DNA of 64,000 nt, taken from NCBI RefSeq assembly GCF_019097595.1, contig NC_080711.1:10245428-10309427 (forward strand). Direction: 5' to 3'. Below the pieces are notes generated by a model that was not told the DNA's origin, searched no databases, and saw only the letters and a program-made list of their open reading frames with translations. The stretch comes from Hemibagrus wyckioides (taxonomy: Eukaryota; Chordata; Actinopteri; Siluriformes; Bagridae). Positions 1 through 12,828 of the stretch are shown here, piece after piece (within the stretch, counting starts at the first letter, position 1; each line of letters begins with the position of its first letter). Both the position numbers and the translations under genes were made by a program.

Positions 1-1061
1 ACTTGGTGTTATACCACATAATGTTTAATTATTTTCCTGTAACAGCACACTCTATCAGGTTTTATTCCTCACATCATCGACTCGGCTTTGTGTTGGAGCT
101 GCACTGCACCAGCATGTCACTGCTTATTACCTTTCTAATCAACTACACACCAGATTATGCTTTATTTCTACATAGTATCTCTCGTCCATATACTTATTGT
201 AGATCAGCATCTTTTGATTCAATTTGTGTCTCACAGTGTAGTAGCAATAGCAGGTGGAGAGTAAAGTACGAGAGAAATAAGGTGTATATGATGATAATAA
301 TAATAATACATGATCAACACATCTATATGTGCTCTGGTTCACTGGATTTTTAAATTCTTTCCTTTTCTCGACACAATATATCTGCTTTTGTGCTCCAACA
401 TGAAGCTGTAGATAACTCATTATCTAAGAAAATACAAAAGCACACCTCAGGGCATATATTAGCCGCTCATATATAGAAACACGTCCATAATCATCAAGTC
501 CATGAATTAATAATACAGGAGCAGAATGAATGCCGTTTCCAGCAAGCCAGAAGGTAACACCCCTATGTCGATGACAGCCACTAGCTGTGTAGCCTCCAAT
601 CTGCTGATTTAATGTCTATGTAAAACAAAAAAATGTAAAGGGAGGTGAAGACAAAGAGAAAATGGTGGAAAAATAAGGAACAAGCCCTATATCCTTTGTG
701 TCTTTTCCGGTTGCTGTGCATATATACGTCCTTCCTCCACTGCCTTGTCGTCATTTTCTTCTCTCTTTCTGTCCCCAGACCATGTATGTACATTTTCACT
801 ATGTATGAGAGAAATAAAGCGACTGTAAAAGATACAAGAGTAACAACAAACAGGAAGATGAACGGAGAGTTAAGGGGAAAGAGCGGTTGAGAGAACGGGA
901 GACAGCGTGGAGGCGGGAAGCGGAGAGAAACAGGGCAATATGTCAGAGAAGGGAGATATATTTAGAGAGAGAAGATTATAGAGAGCGTGTCTGGTAGAGG
1001 AGGCCGTATGCAAGAGGCTGTTTGTGGAAGAGAGCTGAAAGAGTAAGAGCACAGAGGGAAT

Positions 1062-1064
<3 letters not shown>

Positions 1065-1108
<44 letters not shown>
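1065..1108. repeat. (AG)n microsatellite
   Basis: An uninterrupted AG dinucleotide run of about 22 copies inside a longer purine-rich tract (about 880-1200). Confidence 0.95.
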
Positions 1109-1111
<3 letters not shown>

Positions 1112-3569
1112 GGCACATGAGATGAGAACAGAGGGTGCAGTGTGCCGCAGGCCACCAGAAGACTGCTAAAGAGGAAGGGGGAGGAGACGGAAGGGATTGA
1201 ACGAGCGTGCTGGACACTCCGACATGACCCCCTCTGCTACACTCACTATAACACTGAGGGCCTCTTCACACCAGAACCAGCAGTGGAAATACACACCGTG
1301 GTGGTATCGCTTTTACAGTATGCTTCTTTAAAGGTTGAGAGAGAAAAAAACAGAGCCAGCAAATGACACAAACATCCTTCACAAAAAATACTCCAAAAAC
1401 TTTAAAAGATTAAAAGCTCTATTGAAAAGCTCATTAAGGTCCTCCTCTAAAAGAGAGGCTTTGTGTTCGTCCTACGGCCTCTGCTTAGCACTCGATCACA
1501 AAGACCTCTCTAAGTGCCACTGGTCCACAGTGACATTCCTATCTCGAGAGAGAGAAAAAAAAATCAAGCATAGAAACACTCTGTTCTTTTTATATTACAT
1601 CATTATCATATTTCACTTCCTACATATTACAAAAGAAGCCTAGTGGTTAAGCTGCTTATGACATGACATTTACTTGCATGCTGGTTTTTCAAAATTTGGC
1701 CTTACAATCCTGGCTTATTTGTTTGTATCCTCGAATGGCAGCCATATAAATCATCCTATAATTGATATTAAAAAAAACCTTATATGATGCGCAAGGCTAT
1801 GACCGACACGTCAAAAGCCCCACCCTCTCTGTGATATCCAGACTGTCAATGAGAATACTCTCTTCAGGATTTGGATCATCAATCCCTGACAATTTTTAAA
1901 GTAAGACAACAACAAATAAGCTTTCACAGAATATGTAATCATGTATTTAATTATAATCTCTTCAACATATTTTAATACAGGCCGGCTTCTTTAAAACACA
2001 GGTTCCTATTATTTTGGTCATGTGATATTTGGTAAGAGTTTTGCAATTGCTTTAGTAGACTACCTTGGAGATTTGCAGCTTAGTTCGAGACATACACTTG
2101 GCATCAAGCCGTTACCTTTAACTTACAGTACATATCCCTTTAATGTCCTAAGCAATGGAAAAATTCTTACTTTGCATAATTTTTTTAATTCAGTCAATAA
2201 TAACAACAATATATAACAGACCCCATAATTATTTAAATATAGGCCCTCGACCAAACGGCTGCCCAATCGGCTTGGGTTAAGTTAAAAAAATTTGTTAATG
2301 AAATATAGTGACTCTAGCAAATGGTCGCACAGAACATTAAAGGGATATTACTAACACTTTGTTAGTTTGTAAGTAGATATTTTCACATCAAGCTTAAAAT
2401 CTGTGAGTTTATAATGCGATTACCTATTGTTTTGTTATTCATAACTTATTTATACAATATCGACACCTTATAAATATATTTAGAGAATTCAGAATGATCG
2501 GAAGGTTTACGGCTTTTAGGGAAAAAATGAAGATATCATCCATGAGTTATGAAACTAAAAAGGCCGACAGAGAAACAGGTGCTAACCGCATCCGATGGCC
2601 CTTAATTGTTTGTTTAAGCGGTAAAGTGACTGTTGAAAAATCTTTTGCACTTTCTACTCAACAGATGCACGATGACAAGGTTTATTAATTCTACAATGTA
2701 AAGTCTTTGTAGTAAGGTATACGGAACAGGAATATGGTGCGAGTGACATGGCCTACTTCCGGCTTCAGCCTGTGATGTGTGTGTACATATGAAGAAGTAA
2801 AACTACTACGCAGACCACAAGTGCAATGCAGCTGATAGTTAACATTATTACTGTAATTTTATTGTTATTATTATAATACGTTCTACAGCTTTGGGATGCA
2901 TTTCGGCAGTGCAGATTCATTCTTCAGTTCAATTCTTTTGTGGCTTAAATGCTCTAGACAACAAATGGGGAAAAAAATTTATCCTGTCAGTTCTCAGAAA
3001 TGATGCACCAGGACAACAACCAATGGCAATGGCAAATCCTGAACTTGCCTTTGCTTTGACTGGAGTGTGTTTGTGCGTCACTGGTCTCTTTATGTGCTTA
3101 TATAACTGTGAGGGAAGCTGGGGACTGTCAAGGAGACACACACAGTCAGATTCATATATTTAAGCCCTCAGCTGGTGGCCTTGGGAGTAGAATAAATACA
3201 ATATTATCACGTGTGTTTTATTTCCAACACAAAAAAGAAAATCCTACACTATTTTTTCTTGGAGGATTGCTTGCAACAAACATGCTCTTCTTGCCAAGGC
3301 CAAGACAAAAAGAAATAAACGACATATCTCACTACAGTAAAAACAATTCAATTACTTTGATTTTTATAGTACTGGGGCAACCAAAAGTCACGAAGCATCA
3401 TTATCCAGATCTTTCTTGAATGGTTTCAGACAGTAGAGTTTTTTTTTATTTTTATTTTAAACTCTATTTTCTAACTTCCACACTGGTTGTGCTGTAGGGT
3501 ATCATAAGTATACAGGACCTGTAGGTGAATACTATAATAATTATAATAATTGGCATGGATAACATGGAA

Positions 3570-4060
3570 TAACATGGATGATCATTACAGCTTCTGGGTA
3601 GGTTTGAGGCTAGTGGTCCAGGATCTCTTAAAAAGATGGATGTCATGAATTCTGTTCATTTTCCACAGTATTTCAGTCCAAAACTTGGCTGCCTCTGCCA
3701 GGAGGTTAAAGTTTATAAAAATATAATTATGGACCTTCAAACAAGATATGGGCAAAGCAAATACTCTGGATTTAAACCCGGTGGTCTGAACTGATGACGA
3801 TGATCTGCACATGCAAGAAAAATAGCTTGAAATCTTGTGCATGATGGAGTGGAAAAAGATCCCTCTACCGGTATCTCCAACCTTGTTAGACATTACAGGA
3901 AGTGCCTCAGAGCTGTTACTGCATGTGATATCCAATATAAGCATATTTATATGTGCACCAATATTTCTAGAGCTGACGGTATTGTGCACTGTGCTCCTGA
4001 ACAAACAGAACTTTGCTACCTTTGTGTTATAAAACATTTTAATTGGCCTTAATAACTAAT
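3570..4060 (+). mobile_element. Decayed Tc1/mariner 3' half (probable)
   Basis: Near 3735 the plus strand reads like a mutated version of the conserved Tc1 block around the second catalytic Asp ([10 protein letters not shown] in related elements). Near 3889-3930 one frame gives LVRHYRKCLRAVTAC, which resembles the C-terminal end of Tc1 transposases. The frames are broken by shifts and stops, and I could not delimit terminal repeats. The 150-codon minus-strand open frame at 3585-4037 is best read as the antisense of this relic. The call rests on motif resemblance only. Confidence 0.4.
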
Positions 4061-7000
4061 TATACACAGAATTCATCTCTGGGTTACTCTATAATTCAAT
4101 GAGCACACGATACACTGTGGTATTTCCGTATCCACTTCCTGTAAGAGACTAATCTAAGAATAAAAGCATTGCTTACGATACCTCAGAAAAATCTGCATTG
4201 AGGAAGAAAAATAAAAAAATTAATGTGTAGGATATTTATAGACAGGATTTACGAGAAGCAGAAAAAAAGAAGGATCTGAGAGTTTGGCGGTTATTGAGTC
4301 TTGCTACTTAGAATGCAGGTCTATTTCCTTTGTGACCTCCTTTTATGTCTTTACTCAATCACTCTCGAGAAGAGAAGTAGGCTGAACATAGACACTAAAT
4401 GTACCCTGTAAGAGTAGATAGGTAGGGCTGGGGGATATCCAAATGGCACTCATCTCTACACCACTTAGTATTATTGTTTTTTCATAGTATTTTGGAACTG
4501 TTTAGTTCTACAATTTAGCTAAATACAATGGCCTGCATCATGCCATGTTCACTTCATGAGGAATTTATTTTCTGCTGCTTTTGCTAATATAACCATAATC
4601 ACTAGCTTTAGAGTATTTTTTGGTAAGCTGCTGTTACTTTTCTCATTTGTATGATAAATAAGAATAATTCAGCTGCTTAAAACGATTCTCTAGCTCTATC
4701 TCCATTTCCAGTATGAGCGACAGCTGGATTAGCACAGCAAACGTGTTAGAGAATCTAAGAAATAACCTTCACAAGCTACATTTAAGCTTGACGTCATTCA
4801 GTGTCTATCCAGGAAACCTTTCGGGTCACACCACAAGCAAATGGATGTCATAAAAAGTCAGTCTGATTCGTGTTCTACTACATTTTTGTGGAAATGTTCT
4901 TCCTGTTTGAAAAAAAAAAAACGTCAGACAGATTAACTAAAATCTCACTGTTACAACAATGCAGGTGAAAGCTGTTCACCAGTCACTGTATTTAAAGGTA
5001 GCTCGGATTTGGATTTTATGGCACTGTAGATGAATAATAAACACTGGGTTTTTCCTTCTGGCACTCCAACAATGACTTCCAGTCATACAAACTTCACGAC
5101 TGCTCACCATGCTCTTAGAGAACTGACCAATTGTAGTAATCCTATTATCCTCATTACTCTTTGACTCAGTATGGCTGCAGTGGTCAAAGGATTGTTTCTT
5201 ACATAACAACAAATTACAACTGGCCACATGATGACATTCAATCTTCAAATGGCTGCTCCTATTTAGAACTGTGCTTTTTTAAAGGCCGCTGGATCGATTT
5301 TGAGTCCTTGGGGGAAAGAAAAGAAAAAAAAAAAAGCCAACCCATCAAAACAGGAAGAAAAATTCTATAAAATCTGCAAAACTGCGTTCTATAAAATCTG
5401 CAAAACTGTAAAGCCATTTCCAATGTTTAAACATGGGATAGAAAAAATATTGTTTATTACTGACTACCGCTATAGATTTATGGATTTTGTCTGCTGTTTT
5501 GAAGGTATGCCAGTCATTCTGCTTCTCAAATCAGCCATCAAGCCAGACACTGTCCCCACCCTTCCAAACAGAGCAAAGCAATTTGCTCAGACTGTGGGCA
5601 GCAGTATTATCTGTGATCAAACTTACAGTACAATAAGCAGTAAAAACAAAAAAATAAAATGGGGTAATAGAGGAGAAACAGAGCTTCAACAACCGTTGCG
5701 AAGGACAATCTGCATCCAAACAGACATGAAGGAAATAAAGGGAAAACTGACATGAGCATGACTGGAGAACTATTAAGGGTTTTTAAAAGAATGATCTAAT
5801 TACATGTTTATGAACAAACAAGTGCAGAAACTACAACTACAGCAAGTCTTCACCTTTATTTTCAGGAAACACTGCGTATTTGGGATCAAATTTTGCTTGT
5901 CCAGGGAGGTAGGGCTATATGCAGCCAGAAGGTCTATAACAACACCGTAACCTTTTATAGCTACCTAAACAATTTGCCTCCTATAGCATACCTTGATTTA
6001 TTAAACCATAACAGGCAGCTTTAAAACCCCTCTAAGGGCATTCAATAAATAAGGGCACAAACCAAAGGATTACCAAAACCTATTAGTGTGAAACAAACCA
6101 CCTCTATTGCAACTGCTAACTCCCGATTCAGCAAAAATATTGTTAGAAGCATGATACGCAAACACATCAGCTAATTCAGGTAACATGCAAAAACTGTGTG
6201 CAGATAAATGTGAGTAAATGAATGTATTCTGGTTTTGATAGCATCGATAGAATGGATTTCATCGTTCCGGAAAAAAATCCTTTTTGACACCATTAAGAGA
6301 AAACAGAGACTCTTCATTTCTTCCACTAGAAATGAGTATGAGTTCTTCCTCAAATTTCGCCATGGCGGCCATTGGTATTTCACAAGGCCGCGAACTGGCT
6401 CGATATTCATCTGGAGATTATTATGTTAAATGTTAAACAACGTTCATTCTGACTCCTCATGGAGGACTGAGAAAGCTGAGCAAGAAACATAATGAAGTAA
6501 TCTCAGAATTGTAAAACATCTTACTAAGAGTGACTAAACAGAAGCAAAAAGAACTCTATCATCATTGTTTCACTAGATAAATCCACTCTCTGACCTCAAA
6601 TTTTAACGCCTGCTCCAGAATTTCTAAAAAAAACAGTTAGTTTAGTCCATACTTTATTTAATACTTAACAATAAATTGCTCTGTAACATGCATTAAGTAG
6701 TCTGTTTTTATATCACTACAGAAACGTCACAAATATTTCATTACAGACGAGACTTATGGCTTCAACCACAAACAAATGGTGCTGAGATAGTTCCATGTTA
6801 ACCGAGTAAGATGGTTATTCTTTCTTTTGGAGCATTTCAGCTCCAAGGTACCTAACAAGAAATGAGAACATCATGAGATTATATTAAAATCTCTATATAA
6901 TTAGAATACAATCAACATAAAGGGCAGTCAGCCCTAAATACACAATCAATTGTGCACTGAATCAGAAATGAACGGATCCCTGAGACATCTCTGAGGCCAA

Positions 7001-7529
7001 CTCAGGATTTCTTGAAATTGAAGGAAATTATTTTTAGCCACGGGTATGGACTTAAAGTGCATTGTGCATTTTCTTAAATACTTGAGTTAATTATACTCTT
7101 TAAATTCTGACAGATATCAAATCAATGACAGCTCCATATCCTAAAATGAGAAAATAAAGAAATACAGAAATATGCATATTGATTATTTTGTGTGCACTCA
7201 TGGTACAAGGTACATGCAAAACAAAACAATGGCAGATTAATGAGAAAGCTAGAAAGCACACAGAAATACCAGGTGGTAAAATAAAATCTCGTATTTTGCT
7301 AAATGATGTCGAACCCTCAATGGTTTGGTTTTAGCAGTTTGTTTTCCTACATATCTACTGCTAAGATATAACCTAGGTAGATTGTTAGCTTGTTGTTTAG
7401 ATTCTTGTTTGTTTAGACTACCATTAATATTAGCTAATCAATCAGCTAACTAGCAGAGCCTTTACTACATTTCATAAAGGATGGCCTTTGTTGCTGTATA
7501 TAATCATATCAGGATTGTGTGTGTATATA

Positions 7530-8799
7530 CAGTAGTTGGACAATGAAACTGAAACACTGGCCAATTTAGTGTTGGAGGTTTCATGGCTAAATTTGACCAG
7601 CCTGGTGGCCAATCTTCATTGATTGCACATTCCACCAGTAAGAGCAGAGTGTGAAGGTTTAATTAGCAGAGTAATAGCACAGTTTTGCTTAAAATATTGC
7701 AATGCACACAACATTATGGGTGACATATCAGAGTTCAAAAGAGGACAAATTGTTGGTGCACGTCTCGCTGGTGCATCTGTGACTAAGACAGCAAGTCTTT
7801 GTGATGTATCAAGAGCCACGGTATCCAGGGTAATGTCAGCATACCACCAAGAAGGACGAACCACATCCAACAGGAGTAACTGTGGACGCAAGAGGAAGCT
7901 GTCTGAAAGGGATGTCCGGGTGCTAACCCGGATTGTATCCAAAAAACATAAAACCACAGCTGCCCAACTCACTGCAGAATTAAGTGTGCACCTCAACTCT
8001 CCTGTTTCCACCAAAACTGTCCGTCGGGAGCTCCACAGGGTCAATGTACATGGCCGGGCTGCTATAGCCAAACCTTTGGTCACTCGTGCCAATGCCAAAC
8101 GTCGGTTTCAATGGTGCCAGCAGCGAAAATCTTGGGCTGTGGACAATGTGAAACATGTATTGTTCTCTGATGACTCCACCTTCACTGTCTTTCCTACATC
8201 CGGGAGAGTTACGGTGTGGAGAAGCCCCAAAGAAGCGTACCACCCAGACTGTTGCATGCCCAGGGTGAAGCATGGGGGTGGATCAGTGATGGTTTGGGCT
8301 GCAATATCATGGCATTCCCTAGGCCCAATACTTGTGCTAGATGGGCGCGTCACTACCAAGGACTACCGAACCATTCTGGAGGACCATGTGCACCCAATGG
8401 TTCAAACATTGTATCCTGAAGGCGGTGCCGTGTATCAGGATGATAATGCACCAATACACACAGCAAGACTGGTGACAGAGTGGTTTGATGAACATGAAAG
8501 TGAAGTTTAACATCTCCCATGGCCTGCACAGTCACCAGATCTAAATATTATTGAGCCACTTTGGGGTGTTTTGGAGGAGCGTGTCAGGAAACGTTTTCCT
8601 CCACCAGCATCACGTAGTGACCTGGCCACTATTCTGCAAGAAGAATGGCTCAAAATCCCTCTGGCCACTGTGCAGGACTTGTATCTGTCATTCCCAAGAC
8701 GAACTGATGCTGTATTGGCCACAAAAGGAGGCCCTACACCATACTAATGAATTATTGTGCTCTAAAACCAGGCGTTTCAGTTTCATTGTCCAACCCCTG
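7530..8799 (+). mobile_element. DD36E Tc1/mariner (Incomer-like) transposon
   Basis: This is a 1,270-bp element with short terminal inverted repeats. The left end reads CAGTAGTTGGACAATGAAAC and the right end, read inward on the other strand, reads CAGGGGTTGGACAATGAAAC; they differ at two of the first 26 positions. TA dinucleotides flank both ends (7528-7529 and 8800-8801), as expected for Tc1/mariner. A nearly full transposase lies between them. The third catalytic acidic residue is spaced 36 residues after the second. That spacing is the mark of the Incomer (IC) group rather than classic DD34E Tc1. The element sits inside a TG/TA simple repeat, so its exact edges could slip by a base or two. 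Confidence 0.9.
7716..8747 (+). pseudogene. DD36E transposase, one internal stop
   Basis: The frame from the methionine at 7716 (MGDISEFKRGQIVGARLAGA) runs to the stop at 8745-8747. It is 344 codons including one in-frame TAA at 8508-8510 and the terminal stop. The N-terminal half shows the paired helix-turn-helix layout of Tc1 transposases. The catalytic core follows: [34 protein letters not shown] and, after the stop, SPDLNIIEPLW. Counting from the aspartate before NAP to the glutamate of IIEP gives 36 intervening positions. I see no frameshift on either side of the stop. The ORF could extend upstream to an ATG at 7623, but the MGDIS start fits the family better. Expected role: cut-and-paste transposition of its own element; probably inactive because the stop falls between the catalytic D and E. 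Confidence 0.88.
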
Positions 8800-8828
8800 T
8801 ATGTATGTATGTATATATATATATATAT

Positions 8829-8880
<52 letters not shown>
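8800..8880. repeat. (ATGT)n/(TA)n simple repeat abutting the transposon
   Basis: A few ATGT units are followed by a long TA run that begins at the 3' end of the DD36E element. The 5' flank (about 7515-7529) is also TG/TA repeat, so the transposon split one simple-sequence tract. Confidence 0.9.
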
Positions 8881-8884
<4 letters not shown>

Positions 8885-11199
8885 ACGTCAATACCTTCCA
8901 TGTTTGAAATCTTGTGTTTCGGGGTAAGGTACTGTTGTAAAGTCGGAGAGAATCTTTAGCTGTTTGTTTTTAGCTATTAGCTCTTCCTAGCTCTCATCAA
9001 AATCACACAACTGTCATTTGTTTAGGTGATGAAGTGCTTAAAGAGACAGGAGTTTTCTGAGATGGATGCCAGACTGGTGTGTCTCTGGGTAAAATATTAA
9101 CAGTATATTAGCCTAGTGCAGCATTGCCTACAGGACTGACCACTCTGTCTTCTCCTGTCCATTGGCAACCCAGTGATGAGATTACATCTGAATAAAGATT
9201 ATATATTGTCTATAGTTAATAAATACTTATTCAACATCTTTCTGACAAATATTTGCATTACAAGAGCGGTAGAAACATTAGCATGAGCTGTGTTATACAT
9301 TATTGGCCCTTTGGAACTGAATGTTATGCACAGGCATGGGCAATAAATTTCAGTCCTCATTCTTTGATTGCCTTGATAGTTCTTGTTCACACATAACACC
9401 ACTGACCTTTCTCTCTAAAGAATGGCAAGCCTGCAAATATAAGTACTTTAAAAGCATTAAGTTTACAGAACAAAGAAAATGCCATACTGTCTCTGACTAG
9501 CACAAAAGCTCAATGAAGCCAGCCACCTCCTTCCACGCAACTGCTGGACCTCTTCCTGTGTTTGAAAGGATAAGAGGGGCCGCCCAAAGCTGCCTGGAAT
9601 CAGGAAGCACTTAATAATAAGGCCAGCGACAAAGCTAGGCATGTACACACATGTAGACCCCACATGGATGCTTGCTAAAAAAACAACGCCATGTAAATAA
9701 CAATGCCATATACAAAATTGCAAAGTCATATACTTTTTGTCTCATTCTTTCGCTCCAGAGCATGTGATTTATTTCTAGCAGTACTCTAAGCTGCTGAAGT
9801 ATTATCTGTAAGGCTGCAAAGTTTACAGATGGGAAATGAACAACAAGGGGAAGGAGAAGAAACAAACGAGGAATGACAGTGGATGATATGAAAGGACAGG
9901 GAGCAAACAACTGGCTAGGGCTGGTAGAAATAGCCCTTTCCTGTTACTTAGACATTATTTTTTATTCACCTTCCAGTGCCTAATGTCGTGGACAAGAAAA
10001 CCTTTGCTGTGAAGAAGGTTCTTGCAGCCTATAATTACTCTGCAAGGCAAAACAAGTCACAAAGAAAATTGTTGGTGCTTAAATGGTACACACTGAACAT
10101 CCTGGGTATAATTTAAAATTACTTCATATAGAAAAGTCACTATGGCAGTATTTATGCAATGCTTCGCAGCACTAGTCAAGCCTAAAATCCAATATAAGTG
10201 TAGGCTGTTTAAGTACTGCAGACTTTTATTCACCCTTTCAATGATATTCTCCATGTCAATAAGTTGGCACAATGTGTGTATTCTGCCTACATACTGGAAG
10301 CTTGGCATTGCAAAGCACCACATACACACTGCTTTCAGATTGTTGGCCCTGGCGTATTCATGGAAATAATCTATTGCCTATAAGTGAATGAATTAATGAA
10401 TGAATGAATGAACAAAACCTTTTTTTGACATTGTATGCTTACATTTTCACTGTGACATCAATGAGAGCAGAAATCCACACACCATGTGAGCAGACACACA
10501 AAATGCTCAGCCATTAAATAGATACTGTGTGATAATGCCATTCGGAAAGATTTCCTCAGACAGCTGAATTTCTCTTAAACAGGATTGAATTTTCTTACAC
10601 ATGTGTCAGTACACTTCGGTTTCAGTTCTGTTTTTAAAGTGGTGACATGCCCTTGTCTTGTCACTTGCCCTTGGGGGCAATCCTTGGCACCATCTTCCAT
10701 TACTGTGTTCACTCAAATAAAATTTCTTAAATGACCCCTTGAAGGGACAAGTGACTGATAAACATGAACAGAAATGATCGTGACCTGGCACAATGGATTG
10801 GGGACAGAAAAAAAGGTGGGCCAGAGCAATAAACTACTTTGAAATATGAAATACTTTTTAAAATATAACAGTGAACAAATCAATTGGGCTTTGTGTAGCA
10901 AATTGCTTTACTTGTTTGGCAAGTGGTCATTCATCTAACTTAGTGTAACTTTGGATGATTAAATACAGTATTAAAAAGTGGGGAGCAGTTATGGCTCTGG
11001 CCAACTGTTTGCCAAGTGAATAAATAACATTTTTTCCCCTAACACTTAAATGCTGTGTTATGTGTTATAGTTCGAAGAGCTGCAGGAACAGCCAAGGGCC
11101 CTACAGATAAAACTGTTCAGTATTTTGATTTTAAGACCAGATTTGTTTCCATGATTACTTTTAGAAATAGTGAGGTCTGTTAGATGAATTGATGTACAG

Positions 11200-11390
11200 A
11201 ATTCATTTTACATTTACAGCATTTGGCTGTCAACCTACTTACCTACATCATATTTTATTCAGCTGAGCAGTTGAAGGTTAAAGGGCCTTGCTCAAGGACC
11301 CAGGGGTAGCAGCCTGACAGTTGCAGGATTTGAGCACACCGCAGGCCAACGTCCTAACCACTGAGCTATCACTATTTTCAGTTCCACTAT
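11200..11390 (+). repeat. Common teleost interspersed repeat (SINE-like)
   Basis: The segment contains AGGGCCTTGCTCAAGG, a GGATTTGAGC-type stretch and CCTAACCACTGAGCTATCAC. I recognise these as parts of a very abundant fish repeat. The copy is diverged and its edges are approximate. Confidence 0.6.
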
Positions 11391-12828
11391 ATGTCAGTCT
11401 ATGACTGTCAGGTCAGACAGGTTCAGTGTTGAGTACAGCTTTTGTCAAAGTCTGACACATACAGCACTCTGCCAATATAAGACAGATTAATTACTGCTAT
11501 ACATGAAGAATTCAAGGGGGAATCCTATATAGTAAAATACATAATACTGTTTACATGACACAGTCTAGATATGATGCTCTACTTTTGTACTATACCACCT
11601 TACGTTTTTATTTTTTTCTTTCAATGATCTTCATGTCATATTTACAGAACACCATGTCTCATATTCCATTCACATGGATGTCCTCCCTTCAGAGCAAACA
11701 GTATATGTGCATCAAAGCCCTGATATATTGACTTATAAACACAGATGTTTCCAACAAAATAAGCAAAAGTTGTGATTAGCTATACCAAAGACTAGCTGAA
11801 CAGGAGGCTATTCTGCACACTAGCTGAGTCAAAATTGCTGGCTCAATGTACCATAAGAACACACTGCTTATTGGCAGTAAAGTCGTGAAGTGCCACTATA
11901 GATTTCACAAGTGACTGCACTAATACCAGACAGCACTTGACCACAGAACAGAATTTTTTATCCAGACAGATATAAAGAGAAGCTTCAACATTAGTGACTA
12001 TCAGTCTGTTAAAAAGTTGACATAAATACTTCATATTTCTTCCCTTTATAGAAGAATCTGATATGCTGTTTTCATATCCGGTGTTACTGAATGAAGGAAG
12101 TGATAAAAGAGATACCAAATAAAAAAAATTAAAAAAAAAAAACATGGGCAGGGTACTAATAATTTTCTTGCCAGTGCAAACGCCAACATGATGGTGGCTG
12201 CAGAACCAAGCTAGCGTGTGATGATATGAAGGCACCAGATCAGACAGGAAGTGGCTGTACCCTTTGTTAAAAAGATGTACTCTGATGAATACAAAAATGC
12301 AGAATGAAGCCGACACTGACTGCTCAGCAAACCTGTAGGTGTCTATACATACTGCCAAACAGCTTGACTGTCACCGATTGAAATGTGTGTTGCTGAAATG
12401 GATACCTGCCTGACATAGGGCCAATGCGTGCTTAAAATTAACTATGCAATTACTGAAGTGATTTATGTGATAGTAAAAGTAATAGCAGTCCTTGGTAGTT
12501 AACCTTTTACCATTCCACCTCCAAATTAAAAACTGTCAGCCGCACGTGGCATTAATAACATAGGTGTAGCATACTCTGTTCAACCGAACAAAACTAAGAA
12601 CCGAACTAAAAAAGGGTATTGTGCGGCTGTATACTCAAAGAAAATTAAAAAAGATTACTATGGTTTGTCAGAATCTTGCAGAAGATAGCAATATACTGTA
12701 TTCTGAGCTGTAAAATCTAGTGATGGTGACAAAATATCCTCCAGTTTTCTGTTACTGACATATTCCAATGGAAACAGCTGCAGTATTGATTATTTTACAA
12801 TTAATTGTGACATTAATCACATGCTTAC

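Larger units (their letters stand above)
1..12828 (-). other. ppp1r9b: Partial intron 1 of ppp1r9b (no exon found)
   Basis: The splice donor directly after the ppp1r9b coding exon (GTAAGC read on the minus strand at 12828-12823) opens an intron that should run toward lower coordinates. I looked in this stretch for the next conserved part of spinophilin (the segment before the PDZ domain, the PDZ domain and the coiled coil) and saw nothing convincing on either strand. The stretch is AT-rich and holds a GA microsatellite, a Tc1 relic, a DD36E transposon and one common fish repeat. A separate gene hidden inside this intron cannot be excluded, but no open frame here looks like one apart from the transposon. 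Confidence 0.6.

Noticed and set aside
3..353. 116-codon open frame at the left edge
   Set aside because: AT-rich with cysteine- and serine-heavy random composition and no recognisable domain; an opposite-strand frame of similar length overlaps it.
4789..4796. TGACGTCA (CRE palindrome); another at 60805-60812
   Set aside because: An 8-bp palindrome is expected by chance about once per 65 kb, so two isolated sites are not evidence of regulation by themselves.
11280..11380. tRNA-like B-box resemblance
   Set aside because: It lies within a common interspersed repeat and no cloverleaf could be formed.
11843..12358. 171-codon minus-strand open frame inside the ppp1r9b intron
   Set aside because: Low-complexity hydrophobic and serine-rich translation containing a poly-Phe run from an A tract; no motif, no splice context and no similarity I recognise.
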